Shown here: piece after piece, positions 8,265 to 16,312 of the stretch
Position numbering within the stretch: the first letter of the stretch is position 1
How the letters are laid out: each line of letters starts with the position of its first letter
Assembly: GCF_900119165.1 (NCBI RefSeq)
Contig: NZ_FPJG01000006.1
Span: 7,230,001-7,294,000 of the forward strand
Direction: 5' to 3'
Source: Amycolatopsis australiensis
GTDB taxonomy: Bacteria > Actinomycetota > Actinomycetes > Mycobacteriales > Pseudonocardiaceae
DNA length: 64,000 nucleotides
Notes under the pieces: model-generated
Databases searched by the model: none
What the model saw: only the letters and a program-made list of their open reading frames with translations
Told to the model about the DNA's origin: nothing
Program-made: the position numbers and the translations under genes

Positions 8265-8720
8265 GGGTATCACAACGGTGACCGACGGGCACAGCAGCAC
8301 CGCCCGCCCCGGCTGCGGCAGCCCCTCGCGGGCGAGCTTAACCATGAGCGACACAGCCCGCCGCCGGCCGAGTCGCCGCTGATGAGCAGTTCGCTCGGGT
8401 CGGCGCCCTGATCGAGCAGCCACCGGTAGGCGAGGAAGGCGTCGTCCAGTGCGGCCGGGAACGGGTGCTCCGGTGCGAGCCGTTAGTCCGGCAGCACCGC
8501 GGTGGCGCCGGTCGCAGCGGCCGGGCGCCGGGCGGCGGCCGGTAACCGAACGCGGAGCCGGAGATGAATCCGCCGCCATGCAGGTGCAGCGAGCCTGGCG
8601 AGCCGCCCACGCCCGCCGGCACGACCGGCGCGGACACACCGCCGGCCCGCACCGGCCGGTGCCCTCCGGCACCGGAACTGGGCGTTGAGGACCTCGTAGG
8701 CCTCCCGCACCTGCGGCAGG
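8265..8720 (-). pseudogene. Broken alpha/beta hydrolase (hormone-sensitive lipase family)
   Basis: Pieces of one HSL-type esterase lie in order but in three different frames: the oxyanion-hole motif HGGGF (near 8580) followed by ISGSAFGYR; then ATGATAVLPD, an in-frame TAA at 8483-8485 exactly where the family has PDYRLAPE, and [14 protein letters not shown]; then the nucleophile elbow ISGDSAGGG (near 8365); then, in a third frame, [15 protein letters not shown]. The stop replaces the conserved Tyr codon of DYRLAPE. With at least two frameshifts and a nonsense codon the gene cannot make the enzyme. The C-terminal part with the catalytic Asp and His is not found. Confidence 0.8.
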
Positions 8721-8905
8721 CCGGGTTTGCCGTGAGCAGCGCCTCACCGGCCGTCGTCAGCTCGACGCGGTGGGCCGAACGCAGCGGAAGCGGACAGCCG
8801 ATCAGCCGCTCCAGCGCGTGGCTCTGCCGGGTGAGCACCGGTCGCGACACTTACAGGCGGGCCGAAATCGAGCTCGGTGGCGACGGCGACGAGCGCGCGG
8901 GTGCT
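8720..8905 (-). pseudogene. LysR-type regulator N-terminal remnant
   Basis: Two frames carry the start of a LysR protein: RALVAVATELDFG (the first-helix motif) in one, then SRPVLTRQSHALERLIGCPL and LRSAHRVELTTAGEALL (end of the HTH and wing) in another. The effector-binding domain is missing; the hydrolase remnant follows at once. Probably the old regulator and hydrolase pair fused by deletion. Confidence 0.65.
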
Positions 8906-9013
8906 CGCCGACGTCGGTCGCCCGGTACGCCCGGAAGCAGGAGTGGCCGCCCGTGATCGCGGTAGGGTCACCGCGCACTGACAAATGGAGCTATTGCGGC
9001 AAAGGACGATCAC

Positions 9014-9559
9014 ATGCGCAAACTGGTGTCGAACTTGTTCATCTCGCTCGACGGCGTCGTCGAAGCTCCCGACAAGTGGTCCCTTCCCTACTGGAGTGAC
9101 GAGATCGCCGCGTCCGTCGACGCCGGCATGGCCGCCGCCGACACCATGCTCCTCGGCCGCGTCACCTACGAGGCTTTCGCGGCCGCTTGGCCCGAGCGCA
9201 CCGTCGAGGACGACGAAGGTGCCGACTTCATGAACAGCGCCCGCAAGTACGTCCTCTCGACGACGCTGTCCGAGGTCACGTGGAGCAACTCGACGTTGCT
9301 GCCCGACGACCCGGCATCAGCCATCCGCGACCTCAAGGCGGAATCCGGCGGCGACATCATGACCAGCGGCAGCGGGACGACCGTCCGATGGTTGCTGTCC
9401 GAAGGTCTTGTCGACGAGCTGAAGCTGTTGCTCTACCCGGTCGTGGTGGGCACCGGCAAGCGCCTGTTCCCCGCCGAAGGCCCGAACTTCCCGCTCACCT
9501 TGAAGACCACCACGGCCTTCGGCAACGGTGTCGTCCAGCTGACCTACGGACTGGTCTGA
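9014..9559 (+). CDS. Dihydrofolate reductase-family (RibD C-terminal-like) protein
   Basis: A 181-aa protein of the RibD_C / DHFR-like fold. N-terminal strand MRKLVSNLFISLDGVVEAP, the DTMLLGRVTYEAF motif, the RKYVLSTTL strand, GGDIMTSGSGTTVRWLLSEGLVDEL and LLLYPVVVGTGKRLF are all characteristic. Such stand-alone proteins are probably NADPH-dependent reductases with unknown substrates. The ATG has AAAGGA seven bases before it. It stands alone on the plus strand beside the decayed strip. A second, divergent member of the family is at 49554-50123. Confidence 0.85.
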   Translation: MRKLVSNLFISLDGVVEAPDKWSLPYWSDEIAASVDAGMAAADTMLLGRVTYEAFAAAWPERTVEDDEGADFMNSARKYVLSTTLSEVTWSNSTLLPDDPASAIRDLKAESGGDIMTSGSGTTVRWLLSEGLVDELKLLLYPVVVGTGKRLFPAEGPNFPLTLKTTTAFGNGVVQLTYGLV

Positions 9560-9784
9560 ACGGGCCGAGCCTCCGCTCATGCCGCCGAGCACGGGCGAGC
9601 GTCACTACGATCCAGCCACGATGGGCTCGTTTGTCATATACCGCCATGCGGTGTGGGGCGGCGGCGACCCGGACCTCGAGGTCCGGCATGCTCACCGGCC
9701 GGCGCGCCCATGGAGTCTCTGGGATGACGATGTCCTCGCAGCGAGTGGTCTTGTAGGTCGTCTGGTAGCAGCACACGTCCCTCC

Positions 9785-10585
9785 TCAGTGGATGGTCAGG
9801 CCGCTGGTCGGGCTCGCGGACAGGCCGGTGAGGTAGCGGGATTCGTCGGAGGCGAGGAACGCGACCACGTCGCCGATATCCTGCGGTGCGGCGACGCCGA
9901 GGGGGCTGCGCTCGATGATGTTCTCGTACTGGCGGCGGTGCCGGTCGCTCACCGCATCCTTTCGCTCGAACGCCGCCGTCCAGGACGGCGAGTCGCGGAC
10001 CACCGTCACGCACACGCAGTTGACCCGGATCCGGTCGTCGGCCAGTTCCTTGGCGAGGACCTTGCTCCCCGTGATGAGCCCGCCGGAGAAGGTGGCGATG
10101 GCCGTCTGGCCGGGAGTCGGCGCCCGGCCGCCCTCCGACGTCACGAAGACGACGCTGCCGCCGCCGCGGGCACGCAGGTGCGGAACCGCGGCCTGGACGA
10201 CCTTCAGCTTCGCCCCGACGGCGGTGCCGACGAACGCGGTCACCCGGTCGAGGTCGAGGCCCGCGAACGGGCCGCGCACCGCCGTGGTGCGGGCCTCGTC
10301 GTCGTTGCCCCCGGCGCTCGGCACGACGATGTCCACGCCGCCGAACCGCGCGGCAGCTTCCGCCGAGACCGCCGCCATGTCCGCGGAGGATCGCACGTCG
10401 CCCGCCACGAAATGCCCGGTCCCCCCGAGCTCGGCGATCTCCGCCAGCACCGCGTCCGCCTTCCGTTCGTCCCGGCCGTTGAGCACGACGGCCGCTCCGC
10501 CCGCGGCGAGCCTCAATGCGACGCCCCGGCCGATGCCGCCCGTGCCGCCGGTGACGATCGCGACCTTCCCGTCGAGCCTGCTCAC
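9785..10585 (-). CDS. Atypical short-chain dehydrogenase/reductase family protein
   Basis: A 266-aa Rossmann protein of the SDR superfamily: TGGTGGIGR nucleotide-binding motif (residues 12-20), AGDV acid/turn motif (61-64), a Ser at 150 in FVTSEGG and Lys175 in GSKVLAKELADDRIRVN. The catalytic Tyr expected four residues before the Lys is absent; Ile171 occupies that place (GGLITGSK). The start is the GTG at 10585, overlapping the preceding stop as GTGA; the longer frame overlaps the broken ligase. It ends the LysR catabolic cluster. Either it uses different chemistry or has lost oxidoreductase activity; a role on a CoA-ester intermediate is inferred only from position. Confidence 0.8.
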   Translation of the reverse strand: MSRLDGKVAIVTGGTGGIGRGVALRLAAGGAAVVLNGRDERKADAVLAEIAELGGTGHFVAGDVRSSADMAAVSAEAAARFGGVDIVVPSAGGNDDEARTTAVRGPFAGLDLDRVTAFVGTAVGAKLKVVQAAVPHLRARGGGSVVFVTSEGGRAPTPGQTAIATFSGGLITGSKVLAKELADDRIRVNCVCVTVVRDSPSWTAAFERKDAVSDRHRRQYENIIERSPLGVAAPQDIGDVVAFLASDESRYLTGLSASPTSGLTIH

Positions 10586-11082
10586 CGCCGTGCCCCCGTC
10601 CCGTTGACGAAGCTGACCGCCTTCAGCGCCCGTGCCGGGTCGCCGGACAGCGGGATGCCCGCCGGTCTCGGCGCGGCGAGGCCGCGACGGGCCAGTTCCG
10701 GCAGCCCCGCAGCTCGACCGGCGTTCCACCGGCGCCCACCACGATGACCGGTCCGAAGACCGGATCGCGTTTGAGCCCGGCGAAGACCTCGGCCGCGGCG
10801 GGCCGCACCATCTCCTGGACGAGGATCTGCCACGCCCCGTCGACCCAGAGCGAGGTTCCCGGCAAGCTCGGCCAGCCGCCCCGCGGCGTCGTGCCCGCGC
10901 ACGTCGAGCTCCACGGCACCCACGTCGGCCTTGTGCGCCAGAGCCGGGCTCACCACTTTGACGACCAGCGGGATCCCGAGCTCCCCGGCCGTGGCCACCG
11001 CGCCGGCGACCGAGCGTTCCAGCACCGCCGGCACTCCGGCTGCCGCCAGGGCCTTCGCCACGTCGTCGTAGCTGAGCAGCAT
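10582..11082 (-). pseudogene. Broken ADP-forming acyl-CoA synthetase (ATP-grasp) fragment
   Basis: Starts well (ATG at 11082 with AAGGAG) and reads the ATP-grasp part of an NDP-forming CoA ligase: ALAAAGVPAVLERSVAG, ELGIPLVVKVVSPALAHKAD, VGAVELDV. Near 10845 the similarity jumps to another frame (VDGAWQILVQEMVRPAA, then EVFAGLKRDPVFGPVIVVG). It then returns to the first frame with LPELARRGLAAPRPAGIPLS, which looks like part of the partner CoA-binding domain. So one frameshift and a large internal deletion are present. It lies directly upstream of the SDR gene, overlapping it by four bases. If the shift were a sequencing error, the deletion would still leave it incomplete. Confidence 0.7.
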
Positions 11083-11196
11083 GCTGTCTCCTTGCGCTCC
11101 GGGCACCGCACCGGCCGGGAACGGCAATTCTTTCGGAAACGTTGTTCCCGCGGATTTCATCACCGTAATTCGGGTCCGTTCGGCATTCAAGCGCGA

Positions 11197-11217
11197 ATTC
11201 CCGAACCGGTGATTCGG
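11197..11217. promoter_or_regulatory. Putative operator, site A (CCGAA-N7-TTCGG)
   Basis: Sequence ATTCCCGAACCGGTGATTCG plus a final G. It is a perfect CCGAA-N7-TTCGG inverted repeat in the gap between lysR and the broken ligase, 115 bases upstream of the latter's ATG. It matches sites B (19255-19275) and C (20502-20522), in which TTCCCGAA-YCG-N4-TTCG is shared. The LysR protein encoded next to it is the natural candidate to bind it. Confidence 0.55.
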
Positions 11218-11241
11218 CAGCTGGAAACCGCCGGGCGGAGA

Positions 11242-12168
11242 TCAGCTCGGATCGTCGGCCGGGCGGTCCAGCAGCTGTTCCATCAGGGCGCGGCAGGCCG
11301 GGCCCGGCCGCCGTCCCGCCGCCGTGGCGAGGTGGACCTTGCGCTCCGCCCAGGGCTCGGCCAGCTCGACGACCGCGATCCCGTCCAGGAATTCGCGGCC
11401 CACCAGGCTTTCCGGTTGCGCGGTGACGCCGAGGCCGGCCCGGACGAGGCTGAGCGCGACACCGCCGGTGCGCACGCTCTGGCCGGGCTCGAACTCGCGG
11501 CCCAGCCGCCGCGCGGCCGCGCGGAACGCATTGACCATCGGGCCCACGGCGATGACGTTCTCCGGGAGCAGTTCTTCGAACGTCACGCTCAGCCGGTCGG
11601 CGAGCCGGTGGTCACGCGGCAGGGCGACCACGATCCGGTCGCGGCGGTACGGCGTGACGTCGACGCCGGTGAGGTCGAGTTCGTGGGCGGCGGCGAACAG
11701 CCCGAGATCCGCTTCCCCGCGCGCGACCTCCTGCACGATCTCCCGGTTTTCGATCTCGTGGACGATCAACCGCACTTTCGGGTACTGACGGCCGAATTCA
11801 CCGAGTTCCCGCGCGAGGAACGGCGCGATGATCGACTGCGCCGACGCGACGGTCAGATCACCCTGCATTCCTTCGGTGAACGCGGCGATCTCGGAGCGGA
11901 TGTCTTCGAGGCTGCCGAAGATCTTGCGGACGTGCCGGGCCAGCACCGTGCCGGCGGGTGTCGGCACGACCCCCCGCGGGGTGCGTTCCAGCAGCTCGAG
12001 CCCCGCGATGTGCTCCAGGTCGTGGATGCGCTTGGTGGCGGTCGACGCGGACACGTTCTCCCGGATCGCGGCCAGGCCGATCTGCTTCTCCTCGACCGCG
12101 GAGAGGAACAACCGCAGCGTGAGCAGGTCGACCTGCCGGATCAGGTGCATCCTGTTGAACGTGCCCAC
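11242..12168 (-). CDS. LysR family transcriptional regulator
   Basis: A 308-aa LTTR. Winged HTH at residues about 10-70 (LLTLRLFLSAVEEKQIGLAA, ASTATKRIHDLEHIAGLELL, RTPRGVVPTPAGTVLARH), then the effector-binding domain (GDLTVASAQSIIAPFLAREL, VRLIVHEIENREIVQEVARG, ADLGLFAA). The GTG at 12168 has AAGGAGGT seven bases upstream, which decides the start. It is embedded in the acyl-CoA catabolic cluster, in the same direction, after the PaaK-type gene. LTTRs often control the genes around them; the shared CCGAA-N7-TTCGG motif in three gaps of this cluster is a candidate binding site. The inducer is probably the substrate acid or its CoA ester. Confidence 0.88.
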   Translation of the reverse strand: MGTFNRMHLIRQVDLLTLRLFLSAVEEKQIGLAAIRENVSASTATKRIHDLEHIAGLELLERTPRGVVPTPAGTVLARHVRKIFGSLEDIRSEIAAFTEGMQGDLTVASAQSIIAPFLARELGEFGRQYPKVRLIVHEIENREIVQEVARGEADLGLFAAAHELDLTGVDVTPYRRDRIVVALPRDHRLADRLSVTFEELLPENVIAVGPMVNAFRAAARRLGREFEPGQSVRTGGVALSLVRAGLGVTAQPESLVGREFLDGIAVVELAEPWAERKVHLATAAGRRPGPACRALMEQLLDRPADDPS

Positions 12169-12216
12169 CGACCACCTCCTTCCCGGATTCAACCTCTTCG
12201 ACCGGCGGCCGACAAC

Positions 12217-13542
12217 TCAGGCGGGCGCGACCCGCTCGACCAGGTTCACCTTCACGTGGTCGGGCCGCTTGAGCGTGCCCTCCGGGACGAGGGTGACGGT
12301 CGTCTTGACGTTGAGCGCGGACCGGATCCGCTCTTCGAGGACGGCGGGCAGCCGCGTGTCGGCGGGGTCGGGGTGTTCGACCACGACCGGTAGCGACTGC
12401 TGGGTGGAGTGCCCGTCGAAATCGGGGCGGATGCGCAGTTCGCCCGAGGTCAGTTCGGCGACCAGCTGCTTGATGGCGGACGGGAAGACGTTGATGCCGC
12501 GGACGATGAGCATGTCGTCGGTGCGGCCGACGCAGCGGATCTTGTAGCCGGTCCGGCCGCAGGAGCAGCCGGTGCCGGTGACGACGACGTGGTCGCGGGT
12601 CCGGAACCGCAGCAGCGGTGACGCCTGCCGCCGCAGTGCGGTGTAGACGAGCTCTCCCCGCGCCCCCGCCACCGGGGCGACCTGCTCGCCCGTGTCCGGG
12701 TCGATCAGCTCGGCCACCATCAGGTCCGGGGACAGGAAGTGCATGCCGTCGGCGGCCTCGCATTCACCCCAGTAGGTGCAGGCGATGTCGGTGCCGCCGA
12801 GCATTTCGCGCGATGTCGCGCCCCACAGGGTCTCCAGCTTCTCGCGGACCGCGGGCAGGCCGCCGCCGGGTTCGCCGCCGACGCTGATCACCCGGACGCC
12901 GAGGTCCCGCGCGGCCCGCCCGACGATCCGGGGCGCCTGCTCGGCCAGGTAGGCCAGGAAGTACGGGGTGCCGATCAGGGCGTTCGGCCGCTGGTCGGCT
13001 TGGACGCGCAGCAGCCGTTCCGCGCCGGCCTCGGCGCCGATCGGGATGTCCACGATGCCCATGTACTGCAGGATCTGCACGATGGGCAGGCCGCCGACGA
13101 AGCCCTTGCTCATCCCGAACGCGTGCAGCAGCCGGTCGCCCGGCCGGAACCCGTTGGCGTACAGGGCCCGGGCGCCGAGCTCGCACCAGGTCGTCACATC
13201 GCTCGCGGTCAGGCCCACGTAGGACGGGCTGCCGGTGGTGCCCGAGGAAGCCTGGATCTGGACGATGTCCTCCGCGGCGACGTGCGTACCCAGCGGCGGC
13301 GACGCCGCCAGGCTGTCGCGCAGCTCCTGCTTCTCCGTGAACGGAAACTCCGCCAGGTCCTCGACCGTGCGGACCTTCGCCGGGTCCACGCCGGCTTCGG
13401 CGAACTTCCGCCGGTAGAACGCGCTCCGCTCGGCGAGGTACGCGACCTGCTCCCGGAGACGCTCGTCCTGCACGGCCCTCGCCTGCTCGGGTGGCGCGGA
13501 TTCGATCGCGCTCCAGTGGTTCGCTGAATACGGGGCTGCCAT
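12217..13542 (-). CDS. Phenylacetate-CoA ligase (PaaK)-family enzyme
   Basis: A 441-aa AMP-forming acyl-CoA ligase of the PaaK type (usual length 430-440). The ATP loop SSGTTGSPSYVGLT is at residues 99-112; NALIGTPYFLAYLAEQAP, ISVGGEPGGG and the late motifs GRTGYKIRCVGRTDDMLIVRGIN and TLVPEGTLKRPDHVKVNL follow. The ATG at 13542 has AGGAGG nine bases before it. It would activate an aromatic or other carboxylic acid with ATP and CoA in the cytosol, feeding the acyl-CoA enzymes encoded upstream. Substrate specificity cannot be read: the context (racemase, CoA transferases, thiolase pair) suggests a branched or side-chain acid rather than plain phenylacetate, whose ring-epoxidation genes are absent. 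Confidence 0.85.
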   Translation of the reverse strand: MAAPYSANHWSAIESAPPEQARAVQDERLREQVAYLAERSAFYRRKFAEAGVDPAKVRTVEDLAEFPFTEKQELRDSLAASPPLGTHVAAEDIVQIQASSGTTGSPSYVGLTASDVTTWCELGARALYANGFRPGDRLLHAFGMSKGFVGGLPIVQILQYMGIVDIPIGAEAGAERLLRVQADQRPNALIGTPYFLAYLAEQAPRIVGRAARDLGVRVISVGGEPGGGLPAVREKLETLWGATSREMLGGTDIACTYWGECEAADGMHFLSPDLMVAELIDPDTGEQVAPVAGARGELVYTALRRQASPLLRFRTRDHVVVTGTGCSCGRTGYKIRCVGRTDDMLIVRGINVFPSAIKQLVAELTSGELRIRPDFDGHSTQQSLPVVVEHPDPADTRLPAVLEERIRSALNVKTTVTLVPEGTLKRPDHVKVNLVERVAPA

Positions 13543-13565
13543 GACGTTCTTCCTCCTGCGGGGAG

Positions 13566-14714
13566 TCAGGCCCGGGTCGGCAGGACCGAGCCGAGCAGTT
13601 CGTTGTCCGCGCCGACTTCGCGCACGGCGTGCAGCGGCGGCGGCCGCATGCCGTCGAAGGACAGCGGGAGCCCGACGACGCCGATCTCGCCGGCTTCCGG
13701 GCTGCCGATGATGCCGAGTTCCCGGGTCTGTTCGTGTGCGACGAGTTCGGCCGTTGTCTGGACGGGGGCGCAGGGGATCCCCGCGGCCTCCAGGCGGTGC
13801 CGCCAGTGCGCCCTGGTGCCCGTGGCGAGGCGTTCCCCGATCAACCGGTCGATCTCGGTCCGGTTCGCCAGCCGCGCGGCGTTGGTGGCGAAGCGCGGAT
13901 CGGCCGCCCATTCCGGGTGATCGAGCGCGGCGGCCAGCCGGGCGAACAGCGGGTCGTTGGCGCAGCTGACGATCAACGCGCCGTCCTCGGTGGCGAACGC
14001 CCGGTGGGGGACGATGAACGCCACCCCGGACCCGTGCCGCCCGCCGGGGTTGCCGTCGGCCTCGTACCCGGCGATGCCGACGGACATCCACGCGATCGCC
14101 GTCTCCAGCAGGGAGGCGTCCACGGTGGCGCCGGTGTGCTTCACGTGCCGGCGGTGCAGCGCGGCCAGCACGCCGATCACCGCCCACATCCCGGTCCCGA
14201 AGTCCACGATCGACACCCCGGCGCGCACGGGTGCGCCGTCCGCCTCGCCGGTGATGTCCATGATCCCGGCGAACGCCTGCATCAGCGGGTCGTAGCCGGG
14301 CAGTTCGCGCAGTGGCCCGGCCTTGCCGAACGCCCCGATTTCGCAATGGACCAGCTCCGGCTTGGTCACCCGCAGGCTCTCCGCGTCCAGCCCGTACCGG
14401 GCCGCGGTGCCGGGCCGCAGGTTGTGCAGGAAGACGTCGGCGCGCTCGGCGATCAGCCGGTGCAGCGTCGCGAGCTGCTCGCGGTCCTTGATGTCGAGGC
14501 TCAGGTAGCGGCGGCCCCGGTTGAGCGCGTGGAACGCGGCTCCGTCGCCCTTCCACTGGCTCGGCCCCCACCCCCGCGCGGAGTCGCCGGCCGGGCGCTC
14601 CACCTTCCACACTTCGGCGCCGAGCTCCGCCAGGATCTTGCCGGCGAACGGAGCGGACGCGCTGTCGCTCAGCTCCACCACCACGATGCCCGTCAGGGGC
14701 AGTTCACGCGTCAT
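13566..14714 (-). CDS. CaiB/BaiF family III CoA-transferase (1)
   Basis: A 382-aa family III CoA-transferase. The N-terminal LTGIVVVELSDSASAPFAGK and LAELGAEVWKVERP motifs, NRGRRYLSLDIKD, and Asp171 in VSIVDFGTGMWAV (the position of the catalytic Asp that carries the acyl anhydride) are all present. Such enzymes swap CoA between an acyl-CoA and a free acid by a ping-pong mechanism, usually as interlocked dimers. The ATG lies inside the end of the preceding gene (11-base overlap), so it is cotranslated with CoA-transferase 2. Two adjacent members suggest a heterodimeric enzyme or two transfer steps. Confidence 0.85.
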   Translation of the reverse strand: MTRELPLTGIVVVELSDSASAPFAGKILAELGAEVWKVERPAGDSARGWGPSQWKGDGAAFHALNRGRRYLSLDIKDREQLATLHRLIAERADVFLHNLRPGTAARYGLDAESLRVTKPELVHCEIGAFGKAGPLRELPGYDPLMQAFAGIMDITGEADGAPVRAGVSIVDFGTGMWAVIGVLAALHRRHVKHTGATVDASLLETAIAWMSVGIAGYEADGNPGGRHGSGVAFIVPHRAFATEDGALIVSCANDPLFARLAAALDHPEWAADPRFATNAARLANRTEIDRLIGERLATGTRAHWRHRLEAAGIPCAPVQTTAELVAHEQTRELGIIGSPEAGEIGVVGLPLSFDGMRPPPLHAVREVGADNELLGSVLPTRA

Positions 14715-15912
14715 GACGCACTCCGATCCGGGCCGCGCCCGAGGCGACCAGCTCGCCGATCTCGTCGTCGCCGAAACCGGATTCCCGCAGCAGGTCTTCG
14801 GTGTGCTCGCCGAGCCGCGGCGCCGGGTACCGCAGTTCGGGGGTGCTTTCGCTCCACTGCTGCGGAATGCCGATGGTGCGCAGCCTGCCTTCCGAGGGGT
14901 GGTCCTCCTCGGTGAAGAACCCGGCCTCGGTCAGGTGCGGGTCGGTGAGCACCGTCTCCGGCGTGTGCATCCGGATGGCCGGGATGTCGGCCTCGGTCAG
15001 CAGCTCCAGCCACTCGCCGGTGGACCGCGTGGCGAACACCTCGGCGAGGAACGCGTACAGCTCGCCGATGTGCTCGGTGCGGCCGTGGATGCCGGCGAAC
15101 CGGGGATCCGCGGCCAGGTCCGCCCGGCCGACCGCGGTGAAGAACCGCTGCCAGTGCCGGTCGGTGTAGATGTTGACCCCGAGGTAGCCGTCGAGCGTCC
15201 GGTAAGGCCGGCGATCGGCGTTCATCATCCGGGCGTACCCCCAGTTCCCGATCGGCGGCACGAAGGTGTGTCCGTAGAGGTGGTCGCCGAGGACGAAGTG
15301 CGCGAACGTCTCGAACATCGGCACCTGGACCTCCTGGCCGCGCCCGGTCCGTTCCCGGTGGTACAACGCCATCGCGACCGCCGACGAGGCGGCCATCCCG
15401 ACTACGCGGTCCGCGATCGCGGTCGCCACGTACGCGGGCTCCCCCTGTCCGCGGCTCTGCAGCACCGGCATGCCGACGGCGGCCTGGATCAGATCGTCGT
15501 AGGCGGGCTTCGCCGCGTACGGGCCGTTCTGGCCGAATCCGAAGCACCCGCAGTACACCAGCCGCGGGTTGATCTCCCGGACTTCGGCGTAGGACAGGCC
15601 CAGGCGCTGCATGGCCGCCGGCCGCAGGCTGTGCAGCAGGACGTCCGCGGACCGCAGCAGGCGCAGCAGCGCGGCCCGTCCGCCGGGGTGCTTCAGGTCC
15701 AGGACCAGGCTGCGCTTGTTCCGGTTGAGGTGCAGGAAGATCGCGGCCATCCCGGGATGGCGGTGCGGGCCGACGCCGCGCGTGGTGTCCCCCTCGGGGG
15801 ATTCCACTTTGGCGACGTCGGCGCCCATGTCCGCCAGCAGGAGCGACGCGTACGGCCCCATGAAGTTCGACGTCAGATCCAGGATCCGCACGCCGTCGAG
15901 CGGTCCGGTCAT
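14704..15912 (-). CDS. CaiB/BaiF family III CoA-transferase (2)
   Basis: A 402-aa CoA-transferase. Motifs: LDGVRILDLTSNFMGPYAS, LADMGADVAKVESPEGD, LNRNKRSLVLDLKHPGG, VYCGCFGFGQNGPYA, and Asp168 in TAIADRVVGM at the catalytic position. The start ATG at 15912 is one base past the stop of the DUF35 gene. Together with the next gene it forms a pair like those found for carnitine, bile-acid and benzylsuccinate CoA transfer. It probably moves CoA from a thiolytic product onto the incoming acid, sparing the ATP cost of the PaaK-type ligase. Confidence 0.85.
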   Translation of the reverse strand: MTGPLDGVRILDLTSNFMGPYASLLLADMGADVAKVESPEGDTTRGVGPHRHPGMAAIFLHLNRNKRSLVLDLKHPGGRAALLRLLRSADVLLHSLRPAAMQRLGLSYAEVREINPRLVYCGCFGFGQNGPYAAKPAYDDLIQAAVGMPVLQSRGQGEPAYVATAIADRVVGMAASSAVAMALYHRERTGRGQEVQVPMFETFAHFVLGDHLYGHTFVPPIGNWGYARMMNADRRPYRTLDGYLGVNIYTDRHWQRFFTAVGRADLAADPRFAGIHGRTEHIGELYAFLAEVFATRSTGEWLELLTEADIPAIRMHTPETVLTDPHLTEAGFFTEEDHPSEGRLRTIGIPQQWSESTPELRYPAPRLGEHTEDLLRESGFGDDEIGELVASGAARIGVRHDA

Positions 15913-15913
15913 G

Positions 15914-16312
15914 TCATCCCTCCGGCACCGGCGCGAACACCGGGAGCGTCTGGGCCCCGCGCCGGACGAACCGCGCCTCGACGGGCATGCCGATCTCGAC
16001 GGTGTCCGGCTCCGCCTCGATCTGGCTGAAGAGGCGGTAGCCCTCGGCCAGTTCGACGAACCCGACGGTGTAGGGCACGATCGCGGCCCACACCGGCGTC
16101 GGGCCACGCATGACCGTGCTGAACGACCACACCGTGCCGCGTCCGCTCGACTCTTCCCACGTCAACGATCGCGCGGAGCAATGCGGGCAGTACGAGTGGG
16201 CCGGCCACACCACTTCGGTGCAGTCTCCGCACCGCTGGAACGTGAGCCGCTGCTCTTCGAGCGCCGCCCAGTAGGGCTCGGCGTCGAGCAGCCGGTAGGG
16301 CTGTGGCCACAT
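15914..16312 (-). CDS. DUF35 Zn-ribbon/OB-fold protein, thiolase partner
   Basis: A 132-aa DUF35 protein: a rubredoxin-like zinc ribbon with Cys at 28, 31, 42 and 45 (RCGDC and YCPHC) followed by an OB-fold with GRGTVWSFSTVMRGPTPV and PYTVGFVELAEGYRLFSQIE. DUF35 proteins form complexes with thiolase-superfamily enzymes and with the aldolase Ltp2 (as the ChsH2 C-terminal domain). The ATG overlaps the stop of the thiolase-like gene (TGATG), with GGAGG just upstream, so the two are translated as a unit. This coupling is the main reason to treat them as one enzyme. Confidence 0.88.
   Translation of the reverse strand: MWPQPYRLLDAEPYWAALEEQRLTFQRCGDCTEVVWPAHSYCPHCSARSLTWEESSGRGTVWSFSTVMRGPTPVWAAIVPYTVGFVELAEGYRLFSQIEAEPDTVEIGMPVEARFVRRGAQTLPVFAPVPEG

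Noticed and set aside
13543..14610. N-terminal extension of the PaaK-type frame to 797 aa, a possible fusion
   Set aside because: The extra part is Arg/Ala/Gly noise overlapping the CoA-transferase gene; the ATG at 13542 with AGGAGG gives the normal PaaK length.
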